Shown here: positions 1 to 11,252 of the stretch, piece by piece
Numbering within the stretch: the stretch's first letter is position 1
Layout of the letters: each line of letters begins with the position of its first letter
NCBI RefSeq assembly: GCF_031755915.1
Contig: NC_083382.1
Span: 28,248,001-28,312,000, forward strand
Reading direction: 5' to 3'
DNA: 64,000 bases
Source of the DNA: Ziziphus jujuba
Taxonomy: Eukaryota; Streptophyta; Magnoliopsida; Rosales; Rhamnaceae
Position numbers and translations under genes: made by a program
The notes under the pieces: model-generated
Databases searched by the model: none
What the model was told of the DNA's origin: nothing
The model's input: only the letters and a program-made list of their open reading frames with translations

Positions 1-311
1 TTGAATTAGAAAAGTTATGTTCAGAAATGCAGAAAGGGGCTGAATAATTTTTATACATTGGGAAAGTATTTATTTTGTAATACGGTATATTAGAATTTAT
101 TATTTAGTGTCCTAATAAATAGGATCAGTTATTGACTGACCATTAATTAACTGGTCAAAGTATGGTGAATATCAAGGTCATTAAGGATGAGTTGAAGGCT
201 AAATTTGACATGAAGGAGCTTGGACCAACAAAGAAAATTTTAGGCATGAATATTGAAAGGGACAGATTGAAGAATCATTTTTTCTTGAATTAGAAAAGTT
301 ATGTTCAGAAA
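1..311 (+). repeat. Rearranged copia-in-copia junction, 284-bp tandem duplication
   Basis: Positions 1-27 and 151-311 match the reverse-transcriptase region of the outer copia element found complete at 19212-29760 (compare 23060-23219). Positions 28-150 are the first half of the inner-family LTR. The block starting at 1 begins again at 285, so a unit of about 284 bp is tandemly repeated. The break at about 150 joins the LTR to outer-element sequence at a point where both read about ATTGACT, which suggests recombination at a short homology. Seen directly; the mechanism is inferred. Confidence 0.8.
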
Positions 312-574
312 TGCAGAAAGGGGTTGAATAATTTGTATACATTGGGAAAGTATTTATTTTGTAATACGGTATATTAGAATTTATTATTTAGTGTCCTAAT
401 AAATAGGATCAGTTATTGACTGACCATTAATTAGTAACTTTCCTAGTTTGTTGAGATTCCTATCTTTGTAGGATTCTCCTTTTATTTCCTAGAATAGTGG
501 ACTGGCTACACTAACATAAATATTAGGGTTGTATTTCTTTATGTTAATGAGAATTTTCTTCACCAACATTCTCA
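312..574 (+). repeat. 5' LTR of truncated copia copy 1
   Basis: 263 bp, begins TGCAGAAAGG and ends ATTCTCA just before the tRNA-Met primer-binding site. It differs from the LTR at 23220-23482 by roughly eleven bases (counted by eye). The sequence upstream is outer-copia DNA, exactly as at 23219. Confidence 0.88.
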
Positions 575-3500
575 TGGTATCAGAGCCAACGTGAACAGAA
601 CCCCTGCGTGAACAGTAGCAGACATGAACAGTACTGCATGAACAGTACTCTCTGTGTGAACAGTTTTTCTTTCACTTTCCTGGGCAAAATTTTCACTTTC
701 TAGCCTTAATTGTCATTCTTATCATGAACAAACACGGCATGAATACCCAAATCGATAATCCCTCAGCAATATCATTGACAACTCACCTTTTCTTGTTACC
801 GGTCACAAACTCAATGGTCACAACTTCCTTCAGTGGTCGCAATCCATTCTCATGTATGTATATAGCAGAGGAAAAGATGAATATCTCACCGGAGAGGTTC
901 CTGTTCCGGAGGCAACAGATCCCAAATATTGTTCGTGGAAGACTAAAAATCACATGGTCATGTCATGGCTAATAAACTCCATGACCACGGAAGTTCGAGA
1001 GAATTTCTTTCTTTACAAAACAGCCAAAGAAATTTGGGATACGGCTCATGAAACCTACTCCAGTTCCGAGAATACCTCTGAACTTTTTGAGATTGAAACT
1101 CAGCTTCATGATCTGCGACAAGGGGAGATGACTATCACTCAATATTTAAACACAATAACCCGGTAATGGCAGCACCTTGATGTGTTTGAAATATATTCTT
1201 GGAAATGCCCTGATGATGCAGCTTTATACAAAAAGATCGTTGATCAAAAGAGAATATCAAATTTCTCCTCGGTCTCAACAAGGATTTAGACAAAGTAAAG
1301 GGGAGAATCATGGGAAGCAGGCCCTGGCCTCCCATCCGAGAGGCGTTTGCTACGTCAAAAGAGAAGAAAGTAGAAAGAACTTAATGATGACAGAAAATAT
1401 GAGCTCCCCGATTGCTGAAGGCTCAGCATTGTATACACACAACTCGTCACAGGATAACAAGCAGAGAAAATGAAGGCCATGGTGCGACCATTGCAAGAAA
1501 CCTAGTCATACCAGAGAAACTTGCTAGGAAATACATGGGGAGCTTGCTGATTGGAAGCCGAATCGAGCATGTCAGGATCGGGATAGCTGTGCAAACGCTG
1601 TCACCACTTCAGACAACACCAGCACTACTGAAACCAGTCCGTTCACTAGGGAGCAAATTGAGGTACTGCAGAAACTACTCGGACAAATATCATTCCCCTC
1701 ACAATCTGCATCGCCCACTACTGAACAGCATACTAGCATGCTAGTACATCATGGTACATTTTCCTTTACTCATATTGCTGAACCCAAGAAATTAAGACCA
1801 TGGATAGTTAATTCTGGAGCTTCGGATCGTATGACCGGGGATATTAATGTCTTTCAGAAGTTCAGTCCATATTCAAGTTTCTCTACCATACGAATAGCTG
1901 ATGGATCACACTCAAAAGTGGCAGGAATCGGATTCATAAAATTGACAAAGGACCTCCTTCTCTCATCTGTCCTTTATGTTCCAAAACTAGATTGCAATTT
2001 AATTTCTATTAATAAACTCACCCATGATTTGAATTGTGTGACTAAATTCTATCCAAATATTTGTGAATTTTATGCAGTGCTGAAATGTGTGGTGGTCTCT
2101 ACTTGCTTAAAGGGATTCCTCCTCCACATGGACAAGTTCATTCAAGTTGTGTTTCTGAGTCTATTTCCAATTCTGTTTCTATTTCAAATGAGAGTCAAAT
2201 CATGTTATGGCATTTTCGCCTTGGTCATCAAAATTTTGTGTACCTTGAAAAATTGTTCCCTCATTTATTCATCAATAAAAATTCAAAGTTTTTTCATTAT
2301 GAAATGTGTCAACTTGCAAAGCATACTCGGCGTGTTTATCCTAGCATTCAATATAAGCCTTCACATCCATTCTCCATCATTCACAATGACATTTGGGGAC
2401 CCTCACGAGTGAAAAATATTAATGGAACTTGTTGGTTCATATCTTTCATAGATGATCATACTAGAACCACCTGGACATTTCTTATGAAAGGAAAATCTGA
2501 AACAGCGGAAATCTTCAAATCCTTTTATTCCATGATTCACACCCAATTCACCAGCAAAATTTAGGTTCTTAAAACCGACAGTGGTAGGGAGTACTTTACA
2601 TCAGTTTTGGGTTCCTATCTCTTGGAACAAGGAATTATTCATGTGAGCTCTTGTGTTGACACCCCTGAACAAAATGGGATAGCCGAGAGAAAAAACAGAC
2701 ACTTACTTGAGGTAGCTAGATCACTTATGTTTACCAATCATGTGCCTAAACATTTCTTTGGTGAAGCCATTCTTACTACCACCTATCTCATAAATGGAAT
2801 GCCGAGCCGAGTGCTACAATTTTAGAGACCCTGCCAAGTTCTCCTACAAGCCTTTCCTCATGCCAAATCTTTTTCTTCCGATCTCCCACTTAAAATCTTT
2901 GGTTGTTCATCATTTGTTCACATACACCAATAACATCAGACCAAACTTGATCCTAAATAAGTGAAATGCATTTTCTTAGGATATTCCTCTCATAAAAAAG
3001 TGTGCAAGTGTTACTCACCTGTTACTAGGAAGATGTACAATTCTATGGAAATCACATTCTTTGAATACCAATCTTATTTTTCCAAACTTGCAATTCAAGG
3101 GGAGAGTTCGAGGGAATTTTAGCTTTAGGACATTCTTCAAGACCCAATCTATTAGTCCAGCCTCTTTACCCTCTTCCGAGTCCTCAAATCCGAGTCTCAG
3201 TTCTACATCAGGTCAAAATGAGGCACCATTCGAGTCTCAATTCCATGAGTCACCGAATTTGCCAAATCACACCACTCAAAATGATCTACCCGAGTCCACC
3301 CAACCTCAACTTGGTGCAAAAAATCATTAGGAACTTCATGTCTATTCTAGGAGGAGATGACCTACTGAGAACGTAGAGAACATCACTCAAGTCAGAGATT
3401 GTCAAGAACTTGAACTGGACCCTCCTGCTTCAGAATTTCACACTCGTATGGATTCTTCAACACGTAAGCCTCTTGTTCCTTTTGTTGATGATTCTGCTTT

Positions 3501-4178
3501 GCCTATTACAGAAAGAAAAGTGTCCAAACATGTACAAACCACCCTATTGAGAGATATGTGGCATATGGGAAATTGCTGCCATCATATAATACATTTATCT
3601 CAGCTCTTGATAGTGTGCAGATTCCTAATTCCATTCAGGAAGCGTTGAAAAATCCAACATGGAAGCAGGCTATTGAGGAAGAAATCAGGGCTCTAGAAAG
3701 CAATGGAACCTAGACTCTTATAGAGTTACCTCAAGGGAAGAAGCCCGTGGGTTGCAAGTGGATATTTACAGTGAAGGATGAAGCAGATGGAAGTATTAAG
3801 AGATTCAAAGCCAGGTTGGTGGTGAAGGGCTTCACTCAGTCATATGGAATCAATTATCAGGAAAGCTTCGCACCCGTTGCCAAGTTGAATACGGTTCGAG
3901 TACTGTTGTCACTAGCAGTAAATAAAGACTGGCCTTTGCACCAGCTAGACGTCAAAAATGCCTTTTTGAATGGGGATCTTGTAGAAGATGTTTATATGGG
4001 AATACCTCCAGGCCTATAAAACTCTTCAAATAGCCATAAAGTGTGCAAGCAGAAGAATTTATTGTATGGCCTAAAGCAATCACCTCGTGCATGGTTTGAT
4101 AGGTTTGCCAAAACAATAGTCACAAATGGGTACAATCAATGCCAGGCAGATCACACTCTATCTATGAAATTCTCACCT
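312..4178 (+). mobile_element. Truncated Ty1-copia retrotransposon (inner family, copy 1)
   Basis: The 5' LTR (312-574) is followed directly by a primer-binding site TGGTATCAGAGCC (575-587), complementary to initiator tRNA-Met as in most plant copia elements. The internal part matches 23483-27100 nearly base for base. It contains a gag-like region (724-1160), protease motif VNSGASD (about 1807), integrase pieces (2380-2825, with the NGIAERKNR motif) and the start of reverse transcriptase ([10 protein letters not shown], 3750-4016). Stops and frameshifts break every frame. Homology ends at about 4178, so the YVDD part, RNase H and 3' LTR are missing. It abuts the GARP gene fragment, so its arrival or a later deletion probably removed that gene's 5' end. 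Confidence 0.9.
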
Positions 4179-4197
4179 ATATATATGCATAGCCATT

Positions 4198-5063
4198 GAA
4201 GTGTTAAAGGTGGAAATCCGGAAGGCTGAGAAGGAAAAAGAACATGCTGAAGAACAGAAACGTATTTCTGAGCTTTTGGCAAGGAACAAAAGGAGTTATG
4301 AGAATTATAATCAGAATGAACAAATGATTAAAACTAATGTTGAACAAGGACATGGATAATACCTTGTCAATCCTTTGTCTGCAGCCAATTCTTGGGACTC
4401 TTATCGTCCCGACCTCAACAGAACCGATCAGGTTTTTCTAACATCATCAAAACAATCACTTTTTTTTTTTTTCCTTTTTTTAAAATCTTTTTAGCAGTAC
4501 AACTACGGTGAAAATGGAAAGGGAAAGGAGGTAGAGAGAGAGGTGGCAGTGGTTACGAAAACCAAGTATCCGAGAATCGGATCCTCTGATAATCATGAGG
4601 GTATAAGTTTGGTGGGAAATGAATCTGCAGAAGAATCACATTATCAGCAAGAGCCAAGACAACAAGCAGAGCCAATGTTGCCAGAGCCTACTGATCTCTG
4701 GAGGAATATTACTAGGAGATACTGGACACCAGAACTTCATGCAAGGTTCCTGGACGCTCTGAATATTCTTGGGGGTCCTGAAGGTAAAATTATTATTATT
4801 TTTTTTTTTCTTTTTGGTGATCATATGGTAAAATTAGAATTTGAAAACCTAATTTTATCATGAATTAGTTTTTTTATTTTATTTTTTTTTTTTTTGGTGC
4901 TAATCATGAATTAGCTTGTGGGTTGACAACTTGGAGTATATGTATATGATGCATGAAGAAATTGGTAATTTGCATGTTTCTGATGGTGTAATTAGAAGCC
5001 ACGTTCCAATGTATCACATATATGTGTGTTTTTTTGGTTTTTTTTTTATTTTTTTATTTTTTT

Positions 5064-5125
<62 letters not shown>

Positions 5126-6833
5126 TATAATCAATTCCGTTATAATGTTTTATTTTAATTTTAAATTATTATCTTGTTTTTTTCCTTTCTTTTTTTTTTT
5201 TTTTTTAATTTATATCTATGTTTTGTTTTTGGGCAGTGGCTACACCAAAACAAATTAAAGAGACAATGCAAATTGAGGGCTTGACTACTGATCAAGGGAA
5301 GAGCCATCTCCAGGTTGATTAATTTGAATTTCTCTTCCCTATAGCAAGTATTTTTTATTTTTTTTTACTTTTTCTTTTTTTTGTGAAAAAAATAAATTTT
5401 CTAGTTAAAAAAAAATGGTGTTCCTATTTGAAAGTTGTCAAAATCTTTTATCAAAGTTTATATCTGGTTGGTAGTTTATCTGCTAGTTGAATTGCTCATC
5501 GTGGAAAAGTAAATTAGCGTATGTTTGATTGGCTTTTTTTCTTTATTATTTTTTTTTTAACCCAAAAGCTCTTCTTTTTAAAAAAATTAAAACGTTTGAA
5601 AATAGTTAACAAAAAAAAAAATTAAATTTTAAACTTCTTTGTAAAAGTTCCTTTTTAGGTTATGCAGGTAATCCAAAAACCATTTAACGCAAATTTTTTT
5701 TTATAATTTACAATCAAATATTCATTAATTTTTAAATATATATATATATATATATGTTTTTTAAAATATTATAGAAAGCTGTACTAATAAAAACTTTAGT
5801 TACATAAGCAAGTGGAGCAGGCAATACATTTTAGGAACGGATAATTGAAGCATAAACTTGCGGTGAGGCTTATGTTGGTAATTAACTGATATGCAGACTA
5901 ATCTCGAGAAAACGTAAAGGACGATTTGATAGACTGATTGGATGGGAGATTCCTATGGCATAAACCAAATAGTACTTCTCAGGCCTTAAGGGAAGCAGTG
6001 TATTTTTTTTTTTTTTTTAATCTTAGGTTTTTTCACTAATAAGTTTATTTATGAAGGTTAACTTGCTCATATGAACAACTTAGCCCAACTGATCTTTTTC
6101 CTCGCACTAGGTTTGTTTACCTTCCATTAATTCAATGGAAGACTCTCACCCACCCCCCCTCTTTTAGTTCAATGGCCAACTTTTATTTGTTCTCCTTTAT
6201 TTGATTAATTGATATAACGCATGGTTATTGCATAATTTCATCTGATGATCTGTGTTGACTCTTGCTTAACGTTGTGACAAGTTTGACTAAGTTTCTGACT
6301 GATCCATGTTGTTTTTATAAGCAACTGTGATAAGGTAAGCTTCTGATTGTGATTTTGATAGAGAGAAAGGTAATACATATAGAAATTTTCTGATTAATTG
6401 TACAAAATATGCACTCTTGCCATTGGTGCTTTCTCGATTTCAATATATTGTGTGGCCTGTTTCTCTTTTGTATTGTCTGATTGCTTTCTATTTTTGCATT
6501 CCCACATTAACCAACATCCACAAAAAGCAAACACAATGCTTTTTGCTTCCTAATAAATTTTTGACACCCATATTTCATCATCCTATTGACCACCATGGAA
6601 CCAATTGGTTTTCTCGTCAAATATGAACTTGTGGATTTCCAATGCTCTTCGTGATATTCAAAGTAAGCATTTAAAAATGATAGTTTATTGAATCATGAAG
6701 CTGATAGAAAATTGATATTTGGTTTCAGAAGTACCGAAATCACAACCGCGAGTATCTTCGGAATGGCACAGATGAGGAAAATCAACCAGCGGGACATCAA
6801 AATTGGCCAGGCATATGGATGACAGACGGCTGA
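4198..6833 (+). pseudogene. GARP (G2-like MYB, HHO/NIGT1-type) transcription factor, 5'-truncated
   Basis: Four exons can be read: 4198-4431, 4495-4783, 5237-5313 and 6729-6833, all with GT-AG junctions and matching phases. Exons 2-4 encode a GARP DNA-binding domain: RRYWTPELHARF, then LGGPEVATPKQIKETM, GLTTDQ, and the hallmark SHLQKYR that spans the last intron. Stop is TGA at 6831. In the family this domain binds DNA as a single MYB-like repeat; ATPKQI is typical of the HHO/NIGT1 branch (nitrate and phosphate signalling in Arabidopsis). The first exon is lysine/glutamate rich and probably coiled coil, and has an in-frame TAA at 4357. No start codon is visible and copia sequence begins about 20 bp upstream. 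It is therefore probably a remnant, although a shorter transcript starting in exon 2 cannot be excluded. Assigning exon 1 to this gene is an inference. Confidence 0.72.
5067..5123 (+). repeat. (CT)n microsatellite
   Basis: About 28 uninterrupted CT units in the second intron of the GARP gene, next to poly-T runs. On the opposite strand it reads GA. Likely length-polymorphic. Confidence 0.97.
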
Positions 6834-8336
6834 TTCATTCTCTGCATAGGCAGTTGAAGGGACCAGCCAATTACTTATGCAAAAAGCTGTCGTCCTATAT
6901 ATAATAAATAATCGGTCTCTAAACTCGTAACATATTACGGGAAGAACCTATACGGTACGGGCTTTGATGGTAGTTTATGGATGAAAACTGGTACAGTGTT
7001 TTTCTATCTTTCAGTTACCGTTAGAGTGTGTTATTTGTCGTAGCTTTTCTATTTTCCTTCTTGCTAGCTCTGCTGTCTTAAAAGTTGACTCGATGTCTGT
7101 TCTGTATCACCATTATCAGCTATAACGGATAAGACTGTTTGAACAGGCACTTATATATATTTATATATATACTCCTACTCTTCCCATGGTATCTATCTGA
7201 CCTTGAGCTTTGAAATGCTTGATTGTGTCTTTTTTCCCGACTTATAATGCTTTCTATTAATCTATTAGCCAAAACCACACCGTAAAACTACTAAAACTTC
7301 TAGGGAACCATAACGTAACTTATGACATCTCCTCAACTAGACAACCATCCTCTTGCATAATCTACAGGTGACCTTATGATCTTTGTCAGCATTTTCAGTT
7401 CTCACTAATAACTTGTTAATGCAAGAAAAGAGAACTTTTTTTCTTAAATTTCTTTTTGTACCAAAATATATCAAATCCATCTGGGACACATTTATTCCAG
7501 TAAAAGTTATAGTCCTTTGTAAAGCAATAATCACCAAAATCAAACCAGAAGAATATGATGTCCAACAGGGCAGAGCTAGCAGCAGCATCCAAATTAGTCA
7601 ACAATTCCATTTAGGTCCTACTATGTGCATGTTCTAAACATGCTCTGCTCCACATCATTTCAAATCTAGGCATCTATTGTAATGGGCCGTGTGCACTACC
7701 ATTTTGCTTTGTTTCAATATCTATATTGATAATGGATAAAAATATTTTATTAATTTGCAATAATACCTGGACTAATCAAAGAGCTCCTAGCTGTGGGTAT
7801 GCAGATGGCCACGAAGCAAGAAGTGGTATGTCCAGGGAAAAAAGTCCCTGTGGTTTTACTCATTAATGAAATGTACCCGCCAAGTGAATCCTGATTTTTA
7901 TTTATTTATTTTTGAGAGAGTATAAATCCCTAATTTTTTTTAAGTGAATGGTTTCGTTTGTTTTTAATTGTATTTTGTTAATGGTGCTCAATGGTGGTTT
8001 AAGAATTTATTTTGGAAGGGAAAGAGTATTTAAAAATTCATTTATTATTATTGATAACACAAAATATTTTTTTGTGGAATATGTATATCTAACACAAAGT
8101 AGTTCCATTATTATTTACTAGTTCAATATCTACACATATTATTGTTCATTATAAACACATATCATGTTTTATTTTCACTTAAGATTACTGGGGTATTCTA
8201 TCAATCCATGGAGAGCCCATATGTCGACATAGATAATTTGGGAGATATCTCCAAAAAAAACAAAATATATGTATATATATACATAAATATATTTATTTGA
8301 CATCAAAACAAGAAACAAAAGTGCGTACAAGAGAGC
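6834..8336. other. Intergenic, no gene seen
   Basis: 1.5 kb of AT-rich DNA between the GARP remnant and the first serpin pseudogene. Short frames on both strands (for example 7337-7637) overlap each other and show no recognisable motif. The first part may hold the GARP 3' UTR. Confidence 0.6.
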
Positions 8337-9379
8337 TTAAGCATCCAGGAGAGGGTCAAGCTGGGCTCCAACAAAAAACGCCATCCAATGACTCTCTTTT
8401 CTTGTCATAAACAAGAAAGCGTGATCAACCACAAAGCTTGGAGTAGGAATTCTGGCTCTTCTTTCACGACGTTCAACAGCAACAGTGCTAGAAACGGCTT
8501 CAGTCCCTTCCTCATTCACTTCAATATGGGACCTTGTGGAATATATCTGAAACATGAAGTCTATCACTGTTGGGACTGTCTACCATTTCTATCAGCTCCC
8601 CTGCCTCAAATGGTAGTATTTAGCCCCATTTCCTTATGCATGCTTTTCAAAGCTTCGAACACGAATGAGAATTTGAACTTTGGAATCCAAAAATCAGAGA
8701 GATTCTTTTGATACATCGTAAATATTTGATATAGGAAATCAGGATCTATGAGCTAAATGTTTGGACTAGATTGAGGAGATCATCATTCTCATCCGGAAGG
8801 AAAAAAGTACATGGAAATTTTTTTGGCCATATTGACCACTTTGGTAAGGAACTTGAACAACTTTGTAACCATCAAATGATCCGTGGAGGATATATATATC
8901 TTACAGTTTTCCCATTTAGAAGAGGAAATTCTCGAAGTTGAGACGCTATGAGGGATCGAATTTCTGATCCCATGCTCCTTTAAAATAGAGTGCATAGGCA
9001 AGAACAAGCACAGTTTTGAAGTATCCAATTGGGAGGAGATGGTTTGATTAGTCTTTTTGATCTAGCCAAGCACCATTGACAAAGGACAGAAGTGGACCAC
9101 CTTCGAGGTTCTCATCTGGGGATGCAACAGTGCTGAGAATCTTCGAAGACAACAGATTTAAATCACTAACATTGCTTGATCCTAAAAAGTGAAGAAGCTG
9201 TTGCAGAGTTTGGCCTTTTGAGCCTGCAGCAATCAAGCTTAGCATAACATATAGGGATAAAGGAGAGGCCGCAAAATTGGAGCCCTTTGGAGCTACCTTT
9301 TCTAGTATCCGGTTTGTCAACATCAAACAGAAGTCTATATTGAAGAGGGCACTGGTGTTGATGGTGGTGAGTTCTCCAT
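8337..9379 (-). pseudogene. Serpin pseudogene 0-2/3 (chimeric, intron lost)
   Basis: On the minus strand, the start region (about 9379) matches MENSP... of the type-3 serpins but is frameshifted within the first 15 codons. Exon 1 is then readable as far as GAWLDQKD (9048), carrying the type-3 insertion TVASPDENLEGG. It runs straight into exon-2 sequence (LYFKGAWDQKFDPS region, about 8960) with the end of exon 1, the intron and the start of exon 2 deleted. The C-terminal part carries the type-2 signature MVDSPNSDRL around 8580, the hinge EVNEEGTEAVSSTV and a loop with ERRERRAR, and ends in PLLDA with TAA at 8337. Several frameshifts occur between 8570 and 9040. Mixed type-3 and type-2 signatures suggest unequal crossing-over between neighbours. 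Not expected to give a functional inhibitor. Confidence 0.85.
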
Positions 9380-10036
9380 TTTGATTACCAAAAAGCTTTT
9401 GATCTTTGTCTTGTGATGATCAACTTGTTATATATAGGGGGAGAAGAATGAAAACTTCTAGGAAAGTTATTGATTAGAGACCTTTTTTTATTTTTTATTT
9501 TGCTTTGTTTTGTTTTGTCCTACTGTGACCTCTGAACACCTTTGTACATAGCATTTTACTTTATCTACAGAAAGCTCACCTTGTCCCGAAAAATAAGTAG
9601 ATAAGTAAATAAAGGCATAACAAATTAAGTTTTGTATTTCGCAAATTTTTAAGTTCATAAATTTGATCTCCTCACTTTTCCTATTTTCGAAAGGGACAAT
9701 ATTGAGGGGCTATGTTTTGCTTGTAGAATCACCAGCTGGACAATCCGATAAAAGAACAAAAAACATAAATTACAAATGGACAAAACAAAAAGTAGACATT
9801 GAAATTAACAAATATTCATTCGAGTAAGTGGACATCCCCTTTCCATGTAAGCTTCTTAATAGAGTAGAAAGAAATCATACCATAGATTCGAACTCAAGAC
9901 CTCACAATCACCAAAGTTTTGATACCAATGCCAAATTAATTAACATCTATTTCAAAAACTTAGGCTAATAAAAAGTTGATCCAAAAGTAAATTTTTATAT
10001 AAGTTGTAGCTTATTTATAAATATCTACAACATGTC
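9380..10036. other. Serpin spacer, repeated elsewhere in the cluster
   Basis: No gene. It holds a promoter-like TATATATAGGGG (about 9431, minus-strand TATA). The stretch 9663-9830 is homologous to 16081-16280 and 35960-36160, the spacers downstream of the other type-4 genes, which supports unit-wise duplication. Confidence 0.7.
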
Positions 10037-10547
10037 TTAAGCATCCAGGAGAGAATTGAGCATGGCTCCAACAAAGAAAATCATGCCATGAGTTTCTTCT
10101 CTTATCATAAACAAAAAAAATGATGGTCTGCAACAAAGCTTCGTATTGGAAATGTAGAACGACAATGTAAACCTCGAACAGAAGTGCTTGCTGCAGCTTC
10201 TGTCCCTTCCTCATTTACTTTAATATAAAGACTTATGCAGTATATCTGAATCATAAAGCTCGTGACCACTATTATCTCTCTCAACCATTTCTGTCATCTC
10301 CACAGGCTCGTATGGTGATTTAAGCCCCCAATTTCCTTCATGGTTTCGGAAGCTTCAAGCTCAAAATGGAACTTAAATTTTGGAATCCAAAAATAAGACA
10401 TACCTTCTAACCCTATCTTGAATTATTGTTGATTAGAAAGCTGGGATTGAGTTTAACCATTTGGATTAGATTTGGCACACCGTCTTTCTCATTTGGAAGG
10501 AAAAAGTACATGCAAAACTTCCCGGCATCTTGACCATTTAGAAGGTG
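10037..10547 (-). pseudogene. Serpin pseudogene 0-4 (type-4, C-terminal part of exon 2 only)
   Basis: Reads from the stop TAA at 10037 back through the helix/strand region FWIPKFKF (written YFWIPKFKF here) to GQDAGK at about 10540. The loop region has RGLHCRSTFPIRSF, recognisably related to RGLRSRASIPSQSF of the intact type-4 genes. Frameshifts occur near 10110 and 10340. Upstream (higher coordinates) it jumps to a few bases of the LLNG segment and then directly into the C-terminus of the next pseudogene, so the 5' two thirds of the gene are deleted. Confidence 0.82.
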
Positions 10548-10548
10548 A

Positions 10549-11150
10549 GGAGCGGTTGAGCACAGCTCAAACAAAGAAAACCATGCCATGAGTGTCTTCT
10601 CTGATCATATATATGGAAAGGATGGCCTGCCCCAAAGCTTAGTGTTACAATACTATGACAGCATCCCAAGCATAAAGCACTAGCACTTGCTGCTTCCGTC
10701 CCTTCCTCATTATTTTCAATAAAAGACTTATGGAATATATCTGAAACATACAGTTTTTTACTCTCCTAACTCTTAACTACCATTTCAGTGAGCTCACCTG
10801 GGCTGAAAATTAGTTTAAAATTAGTTTAAGCCCCATTTCCTCCATGGTTTTTGAAGGTTCAAACTCGAAACAGACCTTAAATTTTGGGATATAAAATCGG
10901 GGGTGTCCGCTAACCTCAGCTTGAATCGTTGATTCAAGAAACCAGGATTGAGTTTAACTGTTTGGAAGTAAAAATGTACATGGAAAATTTTTTAGCATCT
11001 TGACCAGTTTGGCAGGGAATTTGAAGCACTTTATAACCATCAAATGATCCATAGAGATGGTTTAAGAATCTTGGAGAGGTCATGAAGGGAACTTTAACAG
11101 TTTGTCCATTAAGAAGGTGAAATTCTCTAAGTTGACTCAACCTTAACATT
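10549..11150 (-). pseudogene. Serpin pseudogene A1 (type-1, exon-2 fragment)
   Basis: C-terminal exon of a type-1 serpin, related to the sequence at 45906-46692: PDFYIPK-like segment, KTMKEMG, FSPGELTEMV, hinge NEEGTEAAS, loop with ALCLGCCHS. It lacks a normal stop context because the extreme C-terminus is fused to pseudogene 0-4. The part upstream of the QLREFHLLNGQTVKVPF segment is missing. The same 5' break point is seen in B1 (near 31260), so the truncation happened before the unit was duplicated. Frame breaks near 10810 and 10960. Confidence 0.82.
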
Positions 11151-11252
11151 ATTAAAATACAAATATTTATACCAAAACAAGAAAACAATTTCTTCCCAAC
11201 ACCCTAATTCAACATATATAAGACACAGTTTTATAACATTTCCTGATCAACC

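Noticed and set aside
7337..7637. Overlapping frames of 64-84 codons on both strands
   Set aside because: Mutually overlapping, no motif, no codon signal; typical chance frames in AT-rich intergenic DNA.
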